From Dyadobacter sp. CY356 (GTDB lineage: Bacteria; Bacteroidota; Bacteroidia; Cytophagales; Spirosomataceae): a stretch of 64,000 nucleotides of DNA. Below are positions 17,835-27,806 of this stretch, in pieces; position 1 is the first letter of the stretch; every line of letters begins with the position of its first letter. The notes under the pieces were generated by a model that did no database searches, was not told where the DNA came from, and saw only the letters and a program-made list of their open reading frames with translations. The position numbers and the translations under genes were made by a program. The DNA lies in contig NZ_JAJTSZ010000010.1 of assembly GCF_021440195.1 (NCBI RefSeq), positions 220,275 to 284,274 on the forward strand, in the 5' to 3' direction.

Positions 17835-19115
17835 TTATTCCGGCAAATCTTTGCTTAATAATTTGTCCAGTCTGACAATACTTTGCACCATTGCCCGTAC
17901 CGAATGGTAATTTACTTTCCAGGAATGGCTCATATGTTTCCATATCGGTTCGCCCTGACGGGTAAGCAATGGCAGCCATTCTCCAACTTGGTGGTTAATC
18001 ATTTTATCAAAAACAAAACGATGGGTGGCGTCATAAGCTTTCAGGTATTTTTCATCACCATAAATCCGGTAGGCGTCCAGCATTCCAATCAATACCTCCG
18101 CCTGCTGCCAGAATTCCTTTTCCCGGTCATAAACCTCTCCTGCGTGGGAGCCTTCGACATACACACCGCCAAACTCCCAATCTATACCATGTTCTATCGC
18201 ATGATCAAAAGATTTTAACAATTGCGTTTGATAATCGTCATAAGGAATGCCGGCAATGTCGAGGGCATGCATGAGCAACCAGGCAAATTCAACATTATGA
18301 CCATAACTGGTGTTATCCTCAGCTGAACTTTTCAGTCCATCCTCCGAAAATCTGTCCCAGCCCCATATAATTTCAAACTTGATTTGAGGTGCCACAGTCC
18401 AGTCTGCCCAGAACTGCGGAATACCCGTGCCATAAACCGGATGCATTATTTTATTGATCAGAAGCTGAATTATTTCAACCAGCTTTCTGCGGTGAACTTC
18501 CTTTCCACTGGCTTCATATAGCGTGGTGAAAGCCTCCATCAGGTGCATATGGGCATCCAAAGTTTTCCTGTCGCCACCGGCTGCACCAGCCCCTTTCAAT
18601 TCCCACTGACGGTTAAACATTTCAAAATATCCGCCGTAAAATGTATCAGCTCCATGAATTTGAAGCAGGTCAAAAACCTTTTCAGCATATTCCAAACCTC
18701 TGCTGTCACCCGTGGCCAAAGTATATTCACTTAAACTGTAAATAGCGAAACTAAGCCCATAGACAATTTTTTCATCGATTTTGACATTGCCTTTTCTATC
18801 CATCAGCCAGTAAAAACCGCCGAACTCATTGTCCCACATTTTGTCGATTAAAAAATCGACACCGTGTTTTGCGATAGCCGCATATCTGCCATCACCGTAA
18901 CCCGCCCGGTGTGCAGAGGAGAAGGTAAATACAGTTCTGGTCTGGGCAATTAATGATTTTTCGTCTTCGCCAGAGTCGTTTCCGGCATAATCAAAATGTG
19001 TGATGAACCCGCCATTTTCCTTATCAACGCATCGGGTTTCCCAAAATGGGAGTAATTCGGTAGTAAGATGTTGAGTAGCTTCGTCGCGGTATCGTTTAAG
19101 CTGTTCTATGTTCAT
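17835..19115 (-). CDS. AGE-family epimerase/isomerase (cellobiose 2-epimerase-like)
   Basis: This 426-aa soluble alpha/alpha-barrel enzyme has three segments characteristic of the N-acylglucosamine 2-epimerase superfamily. They are TSYGHNVEFAWLL (His ~255), EFWQQAEVLIG (~320) and SHSWKVNYHSVRAM near the C-terminus, with an HMHLMEAFT helix in the middle. The conserved histidines are the family's general acid/base residues. Length and the WKVNYHS ending favour the cellobiose 2-epimerase or mannose isomerase branch over renin-binding protein. It is monocistronic. Confidence 0.85.
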   Translation of the reverse strand: MNIEQLKRYRDEATQHLTTELLPFWETRCVDKENGGFITHFDYAGNDSGEDEKSLIAQTRTVFTFSSAHRAGYGDGRYAAIAKHGVDFLIDKMWDNEFGGFYWLMDRKGNVKIDEKIVYGLSFAIYSLSEYTLATGDSRGLEYAEKVFDLLQIHGADTFYGGYFEMFNRQWELKGAGAAGGDRKTLDAHMHLMEAFTTLYEASGKEVHRRKLVEIIQLLINKIMHPVYGTGIPQFWADWTVAPQIKFEIIWGWDRFSEDGLKSSAEDNTSYGHNVEFAWLLMHALDIAGIPYDDYQTQLLKSFDHAIEHGIDWEFGGVYVEGSHAGEVYDREKEFWQQAEVLIGMLDAYRIYGDEKYLKAYDATHRFVFDKMINHQVGEWLPLLTRQGEPIWKHMSHSWKVNYHSVRAMVQSIVRLDKLLSKDLPE

Positions 19116-19490
19116 GTGCGGTCAAATAAGTTTCAGGTGTTTATATTGAAATAAGGTTATGCGGATCATGTATAGTACGTCACCATGATGAAGAATGGCT
19201 ATTGGATTGAGTTATATCACTATAAATATTTTTATCAGTATTATTATTCTTTATTTTCATTGTTTCAGCCATTTGTTATAAAGGAGTATTTTTATATTTA
19301 AGGGAATGTTTGTCAATAACTACTTGAATTCTGACAGTAGTTGAAAAGCTAAAACTTCTTTGTTTTATCAGAGCATACTTTTATTGTGGTGAAAGTTATT
19401 CGGATTGAAAATAAAAATCAGTCTTCATCTTATTTGCATTTACTCGCTGTTCCGTCGTAATTCGCAGATTAATATAATTTAAGCATAACC
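19116..19490. other. Intergenic stretch, nothing recognised
   Basis: These 375 AT-rich bases separate divergent genes and presumably hold both promoters. I see no long repeat, no RNA gene and no ORF. Confidence 0.4.
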
Positions 19491-21200
19491 ATGAGCAACG
19501 CCGAAATTGTCGATATACTTGAACTTACTGCCAAATTACTTGAACTGCACGGCGCTGACCCTTTTAAGGTGAAAAGTTATGGTGTAGCTGGTTTTTATCT
19601 GGATAAATACAAGGATGGCGAAATAGCAGCGCTCACCCTTGAAGAATTGACGAAACTTCAGGGAATTGGAAAAAGTACAGCGGCGAAAATCATCGAAATT
19701 GTTCAGCGCGGAACCTTCAAAGAGTTGGAGGAATTGCTTGAAAATACACCCCTTGGTGTGCTGGAAATGTTCAGTATCAAAGGAATTGGTGCTAAAAAAA
19801 TTGCGGTTTTGTGGCGCGAACTTGGTATCGACAATCTGCACGAACTTGAACTGGCCTGCCTGAGTGGTAAGATTGCAAAAGTAAAAGGGTTCGGAGGAAG
19901 CACAGAACAGAAAATTCTTGAATCACTGGCTTTCCTGAAAGATCAGGCAGGGAAATTGCGCATGGATAAAGCAGAATCCATTGCGCAATATCTTTCGGAA
20001 GAATTGAAAAAAAGCTTCGATAAAGTTGAAATTGCGGGTGACGTCCGCCGAAAAGCGGAAATTGTAGAAAAGATCCGTTTGCTTGTGGGAACAGAATCTC
20101 CAATGCTTTTGCAACAAGCGTTAAACGCGATAGAATTTTTGGTTCAGGATGAAAAGATTTCTTCACCATTTATATGGCGGGGAAAAATGCAGGACATTGC
20201 CGTCGAAATTGAGGTATTGGCTGTGAAACCTGAAAATATGGTCAATGAATTATTTCTTGAAACTGCTTCTGCTGAACATTTAAACAAAGTAACGGTTTCA
20301 GGAACTTCGTTGTGGAGACAAACAAAATACGAACTTTTCGATAGTGAAGAGGCTATTTATGAAAAGGCTGGTCTGCCTTTCATAGTCCCTGAAATGCGGG
20401 AGGGAGCGGATGAGTTTATCTGGGCCGAAACCCATACATCTGATCAGCTAATAACCTGGGATGATTTAAATGGCATTTTACATAACCACAGTACCTATTC
20501 TGACGGGCAGCATACGCTCGAACAAATGGCTTTGTTTTGTCAGGAACTGGGTTTTGAATATCTGGGAATTGCTGATCATTCACAGACTGCATCTTATGCA
20601 AGCGGATTAAAGCCGGACGATGTTTTTCGTCAGCATGAAGAAATTGCTAAACTTAATGAACGGTTTGCTTTGTCCGGAAGCGAAAAACCTTTCAAAATTT
20701 TAAGGGGGATTGAATCAGATATTCTTGGAGACGGGTCTCTGGACTATTCGGATGAGATTTTATCAAGTTTTGATTACGTTGTGGCTTCTGTACATAGCAA
20801 TCTGACGATGACTCTGGAAAAAGCGACTTCACGTTTATTGAAGGCAATTCAAAATCCATATACAACAATTCTAGGCCATCCAACCGGAAGGCTTTTGCTG
20901 TCGAGAGAAGGGTATCCGATTGATCACAAGGTAATTATAGATGCCTGTGCGGAGCACAAAGTGGTGATAGAAATTAATGCTTCACCCTGGCGGCTGGATC
21001 TCGACTGGCGATGGATTGCCTATTGCATGGAAAAAGGTGTGTTGTTGAGTATCAACCCCGACGCACATAAAAAGGAAGGATATTACGATATGCATTACGG
21101 AGTAGCCGTAGCCCGCAAAGGCGGATTGACGAAGGAAATGACTTTCAACGCGTTTACTTTAAACGAAATTGAAGAATATTTGAAAATGAGAAGAGGATAA
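19491..21200 (+). CDS. polX: PolX-like protein: HhH + degenerate Pol X palm + intact PHP domain
   Basis: The 569-aa protein has a bacterial PolX layout. Helix-hairpin-helix motifs are at ~56-66 (LQGIGKSTA) and ~96-102 (IKGIGAKK), a Pol X palm at ~180-300 and a C-terminal PHP domain at ~330-569. In the palm the G-x-x-RR landmark is present (GDVRRKAE), but the metal-binding D-x-D that should follow reads E-K-I-R (193-196), and the third Asp region reads VEIEVLAV. The PHP metal ligands look complete: His331, His333, Asp338, His363, Glu408, His435, His463, Asp524, His526. I infer a nuclease/phosphoesterase without polymerase activity. Known PolX proteins act in base-excision repair. Confidence 0.88.
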   Translation: MSNAEIVDILELTAKLLELHGADPFKVKSYGVAGFYLDKYKDGEIAALTLEELTKLQGIGKSTAAKIIEIVQRGTFKELEELLENTPLGVLEMFSIKGIGAKKIAVLWRELGIDNLHELELACLSGKIAKVKGFGGSTEQKILESLAFLKDQAGKLRMDKAESIAQYLSEELKKSFDKVEIAGDVRRKAEIVEKIRLLVGTESPMLLQQALNAIEFLVQDEKISSPFIWRGKMQDIAVEIEVLAVKPENMVNELFLETASAEHLNKVTVSGTSLWRQTKYELFDSEEAIYEKAGLPFIVPEMREGADEFIWAETHTSDQLITWDDLNGILHNHSTYSDGQHTLEQMALFCQELGFEYLGIADHSQTASYASGLKPDDVFRQHEEIAKLNERFALSGSEKPFKILRGIESDILGDGSLDYSDEILSSFDYVVASVHSNLTMTLEKATSRLLKAIQNPYTTILGHPTGRLLLSREGYPIDHKVIIDACAEHKVVIEINASPWRLDLDWRWIAYCMEKGVLLSINPDAHKKEGYYDMHYGVAVARKGGLTKEMTFNAFTLNEIEEYLKMRRG

Positions 21201-21226
21201 TATTACTCACCGTAACCTTAAATAAA

Positions 21227-21727
21227 ATGAAAAAAAATTTACTCAGCGTAATTCTAAGTTTTGCCATCTTTTCCTGCAACCAGAATGAACCGGAAGGTTT
21301 AGTCAAAACGCCGGAAAAAATTACATTCTCAGGAATTTTAGTAAGAGACGAGAGAGGTCTTCCGTTAAGTGAGGTTGATCCGGACGATTGGAATATCAAA
21401 GATACATGGGTGGAGCAAGAGATGAGTCTTTTTGGCACTAACCTTAAAACAGATTGTCCTGCAACTGATTATGAAATAATAGCTTACCCAAATCCTGCAA
21501 GAGATAAAGCTGCAATTCATGTTTACAAACCCGATTCGGTTAGGTTGGCCATCAGAATTGTCGACAAAAATTTCAAGACACTTTTTGCAAAGGATTCTCT
21601 ATATTCAAAAATTAATATGATCGATTTCTCCGCATTTGGGATAACAGATACCGTGCGGGTTTATTATAAATTCATAAATGGAGGCTGTGAATTCCGTGGT
21701 CACGGTGATGTGGTTATCCGGAAATAA
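21227..21727 (+). CDS. Small lipoprotein, unknown function
   Basis: The 166-aa protein has a lipoprotein signal (lipobox IFSC, Cys17). Its second half (YPNPARDKAAIHVYKPDSVRL, then IVDKNFKTLF) resembles the beta-sandwich of T9SS sorting domains, but the tail ends VVIRK and the protein is lipidated, so T9SS export is doubtful. It begins 26 bases after the PolX-like gene and could share its transcript. Confidence 0.6.
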   Translation: MKKNLLSVILSFAIFSCNQNEPEGLVKTPEKITFSGILVRDERGLPLSEVDPDDWNIKDTWVEQEMSLFGTNLKTDCPATDYEIIAYPNPARDKAAIHVYKPDSVRLAIRIVDKNFKTLFAKDSLYSKINMIDFSAFGITDTVRVYYKFINGGCEFRGHGDVVIRK

Positions 21728-22007
21728 CAGTGGGTTTTTGACAGTTAATCGACTCAGCATTTCTGTCATCGTAGTTGAAAGAAAGATTAAGATCTGATCG
21801 CTAAAAGCCGGAACAAGACCCAAGACATCGAGCTTCGATTTGCAAAATATTTCAGCTCAATGTCTTTGCGGCGGATCTTTAACGGGTTTGGAGAATAAAA
21901 CACAGCAATAATCTTTGTGCAGGTTCCTCAGTTGATTTCATAGAAATCTAATATCCGGACCTGAAAGCTGCTTGCCTGTTCAACGCTCCAAAATTTGCGG
22001 AGAAGGG

Positions 22008-23456
22008 TTACTTGTTAATCCTTAATGTTGGTGTATTTTTAATCATTCTCTTCTCGGGAACCACCAGGTTATCCCTAAGGTTTTCGCTGATAAAGGATTG
22101 CACACGAGTAGTTGCCGCCATTCTGGTTGTTGTTGGTGCAGGAATTCCAATTACGTCGAGCGCTTTTCTCAACAAAGTTTCGTTCTCGCTGCCAAAGGGT
22201 TGATATGGAACTGTTGTATCTTCAACAAGATAATTGGGTGTCATCCCGTTTACTGTTCCGTAATCAGACTGATCGTTTGCATTTGCCGTTTGTCCGAGCA
22301 TTACATACAATCCCCATTTCCAGCGGTTCTGGTCGTCACTGAACAATGAACCGAAAAGATTTTTTCCATAGGTATGCTCTCCGATCGTAACCACACTCAT
22401 GTATGGTTTCAGACCATTAATCACAAGCTCGCTGGCAGAAGCCGTACCGTTAGAAGTAAGAACAAAAACGCGGCTCAGGTTTGATCCAATATTATTTGCC
22501 TCATTCAGGAAGTTGTAATTCAACGCATTTGCACCGTATTTGCTTTGCCAATAGCTGATGTATTTGTCGTTCCATTGTTCCTTGTAAAAAATCTTGGAAC
22601 TTGAAATACCTTTACCGATCAGAGAAGCCAGTGTTTCGGCAGAGCTTATATAGCCACCCGGATTAAACCGCAGATCAAGCACAAGTTCGTTAACGCCCTT
22701 GCTTTTGAAATCGGCGAAAACCTGGCGAAGTTCGTTGTCATAAATATTTGCATTAGCGGTTGTGCCCGGAACAAACTGTGTATAAACCAGATAACCAATC
22801 GTTTTGTTATAATCCGGTTTTGAAATTACGGTAGAAAAGAGAACCGGATCTTCACTGATTGTCGCCTTGGTCACTGATATTGTTTTGGTGTCATCAGCAA
22901 TGATTGTCGTTCCAACCACTTTGCCAAGGGTGAAAATTTCAGTATCACTGCTTGCAAAAAGTGAAACGTAATTGGTTGCAGTTAGCTGGGTTCCGTTAAT
23001 TTTCATGATTATATCACCACGTTTTAAACCAGCGGTCTCGGCAGGACTTCCTTTTACAACATAACTTAAAAATGCGCCAAGATTTGTTTTGGTATCATCT
23101 GTGTATGACAAAGTGTAACTGATCCCGAAAATTTTTCCAACACCGTTAAATTCATCGGTCAATGCGTCAATGTCATCTGTAATTGTTGAAAAACGATCGA
23201 CCGTGGTACGGTTATAAATAAGCTTTTCGAAAAAATCCGTTGGGTTGATTGTCTCATCAAGACTGCTTTCCGCAGGCATATTTTTATACCAAAAATAGGC
23301 ATCATTCATTATGCCGTAAACCCAGCTATTGACGGCGCTGTAACTTGTTGTGTCAGTAGTGGTTGTGGTAGGTGTTACATCCTTATCTTTGCAGCTTGCC
23401 AGAAATACGGCAATCGCGATAAACCCAATTTGGCTGATCTTTTTAAAATTTAGCAT
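22008..23456 (-). CDS. S41 family C-terminal-processing peptidase, lipoprotein
   Basis: The 482-aa protein has a lipobox (FLASC, Cys22) followed by a Thr-rich linker. A PDZ-like segment occupies ~130-180 (GLKRGDIIMKING) and a C-terminal peptidase domain follows. Family blocks are LDLRFNPGGYISSAETLASL, TSNGTASASELV (catalytic Ser in TASASE) and GEHTYGKNLFG (catalytic Lys). Members cleave periplasmic proteins near their C-termini. This lipidated form is common in Bacteroidota. It is monocistronic. Confidence 0.92.
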   Translation of the reverse strand: MLNFKKISQIGFIAIAVFLASCKDKDVTPTTTTTDTTSYSAVNSWVYGIMNDAYFWYKNMPAESSLDETINPTDFFEKLIYNRTTVDRFSTITDDIDALTDEFNGVGKIFGISYTLSYTDDTKTNLGAFLSYVVKGSPAETAGLKRGDIIMKINGTQLTATNYVSLFASSDTEIFTLGKVVGTTIIADDTKTISVTKATISEDPVLFSTVISKPDYNKTIGYLVYTQFVPGTTANANIYDNELRQVFADFKSKGVNELVLDLRFNPGGYISSAETLASLIGKGISSSKIFYKEQWNDKYISYWQSKYGANALNYNFLNEANNIGSNLSRVFVLTSNGTASASELVINGLKPYMSVVTIGEHTYGKNLFGSLFSDDQNRWKWGLYVMLGQTANANDQSDYGTVNGMTPNYLVEDTTVPYQPFGSENETLLRKALDVIGIPAPTTTRMAATTRVQSFISENLRDNLVVPEKRMIKNTPTLRINK

Positions 23457-23696
23457 GTTTAGTCAGATTAAAATTGAGTAAATTCTTCGTACATAAATTG
23501 TGAGGTTAATTTTGGTATACAGATGTGCACAATTGATATTACGTAGGAAAGAAAATAAGTGTGGCGCGGGGATAAAACTTATTTTCGTTCCTGAAATATT
23601 CTTAAAAAGCAATCTGTTTCAATGAGCCGCACTGAAACCTGCTTTTGGAAAGAAAGGGTAAAGTAGATTAGAAGAAACACAAAAGTACTGACCAAC

Positions 23697-23740
23697 AAAA
23701 AAGGCCGGCATTAGGAATATCCCTAACAACGGCCTTTTTT
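23697..23740. terminator. Terminator at the end of the inositol operon
   Basis: Arms AAAAAAGGCCG (23697-23707) and CGGCCTTTTTT (23730-23740) form an 11-bp stem with A- and T-runs, and the spacer can pair further (TTAGG/CCTAA). It lies 17 bases past the iolE stop and would terminate the operon. Confidence 0.85.
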
Positions 23741-23756
23741 ACTGGTAATTGTAATT

Positions 23757-24659
23757 TTAAATTGCAGTCAGTTTTTTGAAGAATTTACGTGCAATAATCG
23801 CATACTCCAACGGATTTGCAACCGCAGGATCCTGCTCAGCTTCCAAAACAATCCAGCCCTGATAATCGCTTTCTTTTATTACATCAAACAAAGCTGGGAA
23901 ATCTATGCAACCTTCGGCATCACCCGGAACTGTGAAGACGCCCTGTTTCACTGCCGTCAAAAAACTTAGTTTTTCATCATGAACACGCTGCAAAACATTT
24001 GGCCTGATATCTTTTAAATGGATATGAGCTGTTCTTCCGATGTATTTTTTCAAAGCTTCGACCGGATCTTCGCCTGCAAAATAAAAGTGACCGCAGTCAT
24101 AGTTCAGAAATACATTTTCTGGATCAGTTTCCGCCATTAAACGATCAGTCTCGGCGATCGTTTGAATACAAGTTCCCATATGGTGGTGAAATGCAAGTTT
24201 CATTCCTCTCGAACGGGCAATTTTGCCCAGTTCATTTAAACCATTAGTGAAAGATTTCCATTCCTCATCGGTATTCAGCATCCCTTTTCCTTCAAAAACA
24301 GGTACTGTCATTTCTCCCTGACAGCTGTTTCCAACTTCTCCGCCACCAATGACTTTCGCTCCCATGGTTTCCAGAAAATCCAGCAGTGCTGTGAAGTTTT
24401 TGATATTTTCTTCCAAAGATTTTGTGGTCAGTTCATAACTGTTCCATTGATTGCAGATTTGCAATCCGCGTAGATCGAGTGCTTTTTTTAATAATTCTGT
24501 ATCCCGTGGGAATTTATTACCAACTTCGCAGCCGGTAAATCCTGCCAGAGCCATCTCGCTGATACACTGTTCAAATGTATTTTCGCCGCCAAGTTCAGGC
24601 ATATCGTCGTTTGTCCAGTTGATAGGAGCAACACCTAATTTTATATTTTCAAAATTCAT
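23757..24659 (-). CDS. iolE: myo-Inosose-2 dehydratase
   Basis: I start at the ATG at 24659 (MNFENIKLGVAPINW) because the nine residues before it belong to the iolD-iolE junction. The 300-aa xylose-isomerase-like TIM barrel converts scyllo-inosose to 3D-trihydroxycyclohexanedione. Visible family features are GVAPINWTNDDMPELGG, HHHMGTCIQT (metal/active site), NYDCGHFYFAGEDP, HLKDIRP and GDAEGCIDFPAL. It is the last gene of the iol operon, 23 bases after iolD. Confidence 0.95.
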   Translation of the reverse strand: MNFENIKLGVAPINWTNDDMPELGGENTFEQCISEMALAGFTGCEVGNKFPRDTELLKKALDLRGLQICNQWNSYELTTKSLEENIKNFTALLDFLETMGAKVIGGGEVGNSCQGEMTVPVFEGKGMLNTDEEWKSFTNGLNELGKIARSRGMKLAFHHHMGTCIQTIAETDRLMAETDPENVFLNYDCGHFYFAGEDPVEALKKYIGRTAHIHLKDIRPNVLQRVHDEKLSFLTAVKQGVFTVPGDAEGCIDFPALFDVIKESDYQGWIVLEAEQDPAVANPLEYAIIARKFFKKLTAI

Positions 24660-24682
24660 TTTAGTCAAATTATTGAAGTTGA

Positions 24683-26548
24683 TCAAAGAAAAATCCGCTG
24701 CGTTTTTTTATTCTCAACATAAGTATCGTAAGCCTTCTGAACAGACGCCGATTCAGAAACCTCGGCAATCGGAACTTCCCACCAGGCATTGTAGCCCTTG
24801 ACGGTGCGGTACAATGAAGTCTCAATATAAATCACCGTCGTTCTGGTATTGATTTTGGATTGTTCCAAAGCCTCTTCAAGCGAAGTTCTGTCGGTTGCTT
24901 TAATCACGATAGCACCCAGACTTTCCGCATTTTTCGCCAGATCAACAGGAAGAAAATCACCTGATAATAATCCCGAATTTTCATCACGATAATTATACAT
25001 CGTACCAAAACGCTCGCTTCCGATACTTTCTGAAAGTCCGCCGATGCTGGCGTAACCGTTATTATTCAAAAGTAAAATCGTGAATTTCACACCTTCCTGA
25101 ATGGAGGTCACGATTTCATGATTATTCATCAAATAACCACCATCTCCACAAATCACATAAACCTCACGCGTCGGGTCCGCCATTTTTGCGCCCAAACCGG
25201 CTGCGATTTCATAACCCATACAGGAGAAACCGTATTCCAGATGGAAGTTTTTAGGATCAGTTGCTCGCCATAATTTATGCAGATCTCCCGGCGCACTTCC
25301 TGACGCGTTGATCATCACATCGCGACGACCCATAAAGTTGTTTAACGTACCAATGACAATTGCCTGATCGATAGGAGGGACGGAGCTGTTTCCTTCCATA
25401 TAAATCTGGGTAACTTCTTCGTCCCAGGCTTGGTTATAATCAGAGATTTTATTGCGGTAATCGGCATCCACTTCGAAGTCTCCAAGCAAATCTGAAAGTT
25501 CTTCCAGAATCACTTTTGCATCACCGATAACCGGTAAGGCAGCGTGTTTGAATGCGTCAAACTCGCTGATGTTGATATTGATAAATTTAACGTCCGGGTT
25601 TTTAAATATTGATTTTGACGCTGTTGTGAAATCACTGTACCGTGTCCCGATACCGATCACGACATCCGCTTCGTTGGAAATTTCAATGGCGTATTTTGTT
25701 CCGGTTGCACCAAGTCCTCCGATACTGTAAGGCTCATCAAATTTAACTGCACCTTTTCCGGCAAATGTTTCACCAACAGGAATACCAGTTTTGGTAGCAA
25801 AATCATGAAGGATTCCATCTGCGCCACTATAAATTGCGCCACCTCCGGCAACGATTACCGGTTTTTTAGAAGCACGGATCCATTCTGCTGCTTTTTGCAA
25901 AGTGGGCAGATCCGGTCTCGGACGACCGACATGCCAGACTCTTTTCTTAAACAAATCTTCCGGGAAATCATACGCGTGGGTCTGCACATCCTGCGGCATG
26001 GAAAGCGTTACGGCACCCATTTCAGCCTGTGAAGTCAGGACGCGCATAACTTCCGGCAGAGAATAAATCAGTTGCTCCGGACGGTTGATTCTGTCCCAAT
26101 ATTTGGATACCGGTTTGAAACAATCATTCACAGAAATATCCTGAGTGGATGCACTTTCCAATTGCTGCAAAACCGGATTTGGCTCGCGGGTTGAAAAAAT
26201 ATCACCCGGTAATAACAAAACAGGCAAACGGTTAATCGTTGCCAAAGCGGCACCGGTGATCATATTTGTAGCTCCGGGACCGATTGAAGTGGTACAAACA
26301 AAAGCACCAAGGCGGTTTTTGATCTTAGCATAAGCCACGGCGGTATGCACCATGGATTGTTCATTACGGCATTGATAATAACGAAAGTCAGGATTTTGTT
26401 GTAAAGCCTGTCCTAATCCTGCCACGTTTCCATGACCGAATATTCCGAAACATCCGCCGAAATAAGGTTCCTCAATACCATCGCGCTCGATGTATTGATT
26501 TTTTAGAAATGTTATAGTAGCCTGGGCTACGGTTAATCTTCTGGTCAT
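24683..26548 (-). CDS. iolD: 3D-(3,5/4)-trihydroxycyclohexane-1,2-dione acylhydrolase (decyclizing)
   Basis: The 621-aa ThDP-dependent enzyme opens the inositol-derived ring to 5-deoxy-glucuronate. N-terminal TPP-binding features include GCFGIFGHGNVAGLG and the catalytic Glu63 in CRNEQSMVHTAVAY. The central domain holds AGGGAIYSGA and GIGTRYSDF, and the C-terminal domain has GDGGYLMNNHEI with the N-N cofactor loop. Length equals the IolD family standard. A 272-base gap with a large hairpin separates it from the upstream aldolase gene. Confidence 0.96.
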   Translation of the reverse strand: MTRRLTVAQATITFLKNQYIERDGIEEPYFGGCFGIFGHGNVAGLGQALQQNPDFRYYQCRNEQSMVHTAVAYAKIKNRLGAFVCTTSIGPGATNMITGAALATINRLPVLLLPGDIFSTREPNPVLQQLESASTQDISVNDCFKPVSKYWDRINRPEQLIYSLPEVMRVLTSQAEMGAVTLSMPQDVQTHAYDFPEDLFKKRVWHVGRPRPDLPTLQKAAEWIRASKKPVIVAGGGAIYSGADGILHDFATKTGIPVGETFAGKGAVKFDEPYSIGGLGATGTKYAIEISNEADVVIGIGTRYSDFTTASKSIFKNPDVKFININISEFDAFKHAALPVIGDAKVILEELSDLLGDFEVDADYRNKISDYNQAWDEEVTQIYMEGNSSVPPIDQAIVIGTLNNFMGRRDVMINASGSAPGDLHKLWRATDPKNFHLEYGFSCMGYEIAAGLGAKMADPTREVYVICGDGGYLMNNHEIVTSIQEGVKFTILLLNNNGYASIGGLSESIGSERFGTMYNYRDENSGLLSGDFLPVDLAKNAESLGAIVIKATDRTSLEEALEQSKINTRTTVIYIETSLYRTVKGYNAWWEVPIAEVSESASVQKAYDTYVENKKTQRIFL

Positions 26549-26625
26549 GGTTTAAGGGAATATTTTTAATGATTTTAACGAAGTGTTGGGTTATGGGGAA
26601 ATATTTTTGGTTGAAAACCGGAAAT

Positions 26626-26779
26626 ATTACGGTAGGCTGCACCTTTTGATGATTGAGACGGAGACGCTTTTCTACAAGTATTGTGGTGCTGTGCACCGTT
26701 AGTAATTAGGTGCACAGCACCACAATATTTGTAGAATGCAGATCTTTCGTTCGATCTATGAGGTGCAGCGCACCGTAAT
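26626..26779. repeat. Nested inverted-repeat element between iolJ and iolD
   Basis: Outer arms 26626-26644 and 26761-26779 (ATTACGGTAGGCTGCACCT versus its complement, two mismatches) enclose inner arms 26670-26697 and 26709-26736. The inner arms are 28 bases with one G/A difference, contain GTGGTGCTGTGCACC, and have an 11-base loop. The whole can fold as a long interrupted hairpin in the operon transcript. GGTGCA-N2-GCACC-type cores appear three times. Confidence 0.85.
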
Positions 26780-26820
26780 AAATTCTATCAATAATGCTCT
26801 ATGTCAATCTTTAAATCAAA

Positions 26821-27762
26821 CTAATATAAAAACTCATCCGCCTTTCCAGCACACCCGAACAACTCAAATTTCTGTAACATAAAACGCTTATACTCTTCCA
26901 TGAAAATCTTCCCGGGTGTTGTTGGTGCAAACTCATCGGGGTGATCACGGAAAAATTCACGGTTCACCATTGTCCATAATAAACGGGTATCGGTGGCAAT
27001 ATTAATTTTACAAATTCCCAATGGAATTGCCTTCAAAATCTCATCTTCCTGGACACCTTTTGCGTCTGTTTTAAGATTTCCTCCTGCCGCATTAATCCGC
27101 GCAATAACCTCTGAACTCACATTGGAACCACCGTGTAAAACCAGTGGAAAACCTGGCAAACGTTTCTGAATTTCTTCCAGAATGTGAAACTGCAAACCTT
27201 GTCCGCCGGAAAATTTATAGGCGCCATGACTGGTTCCAACGGCAATCGCCAGACTGTCGCAACCGGTCGCATTGACAAAATCCACCACCTGCTGCGGATT
27301 GGTATACGACGAATGTTCAGCATCTATCGTCAAATCATCTTCTACACCAGCCAAAACGCCCAGTTCAGCTTCAACACTAATTCCGTTGGCGTGTGCTCTT
27401 TCAACAACATCCCGTGTTCTGGCTACATTTTTATCAAAATCGTCATGTGAAGCGTCGATCATTACCGAACTGTATCCACCACTTCCGATGGCATCCCAGA
27501 TATGTTCTTCAACCCCATGATCAACGTGAACCGCAAAAACGGTTTGCGGATATAATCTGGCGGCGGATTGGATCATGGAAAGAAGCATATCCGCTTTGGC
27601 ATAATCTCTTGCAAAGGGAGTCGTCTGCACGATGAACGGCGCATCTGCTTCCTGTGCTGCGGCAAATAATCCATGTATTTCCTCCATGAAAAATACGTTG
27701 ACCGCAGGAATTGCGTAGCGGCCGTAGCATTGATCAAAAAGTTGTTTGGTCGTCAACAGCAT
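26821..27762 (-). CDS. iolJ: Class II aldolase, probable 6-phospho-5-dehydro-2-deoxy-gluconate aldolase
   Basis: I take the ATG at 27762; a TTG three codons upstream is less likely. The 313-aa protein has the class II fructose-bisphosphate aldolase fold: FAVHVDHGVE (catalytic Asp81, zinc His82), SVMIDASHDDFDKNV, SVEAELGVLAGVEDD, VLHGGSNV and KINIATDTRL. General FBA relatives share all of these. Position inside the iol operon indicates cleavage of the phosphorylated inositol product (DKGP) to dihydroxyacetone phosphate and malonate semialdehyde. Confidence 0.85.
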   Translation of the reverse strand: MLLTTKQLFDQCYGRYAIPAVNVFFMEEIHGLFAAAQEADAPFIVQTTPFARDYAKADMLLSMIQSAARLYPQTVFAVHVDHGVEEHIWDAIGSGGYSSVMIDASHDDFDKNVARTRDVVERAHANGISVEAELGVLAGVEDDLTIDAEHSSYTNPQQVVDFVNATGCDSLAIAVGTSHGAYKFSGGQGLQFHILEEIQKRLPGFPLVLHGGSNVSSEVIARINAAGGNLKTDAKGVQEDEILKAIPLGICKINIATDTRLLWTMVNREFFRDHPDEFAPTTPGKIFMEEYKRFMLQKFELFGCAGKADEFLY

Positions 27763-27806
27763 AATAATCAATTAATCAATTGCACAGATTTATCTGGTTC
27801 TATATC

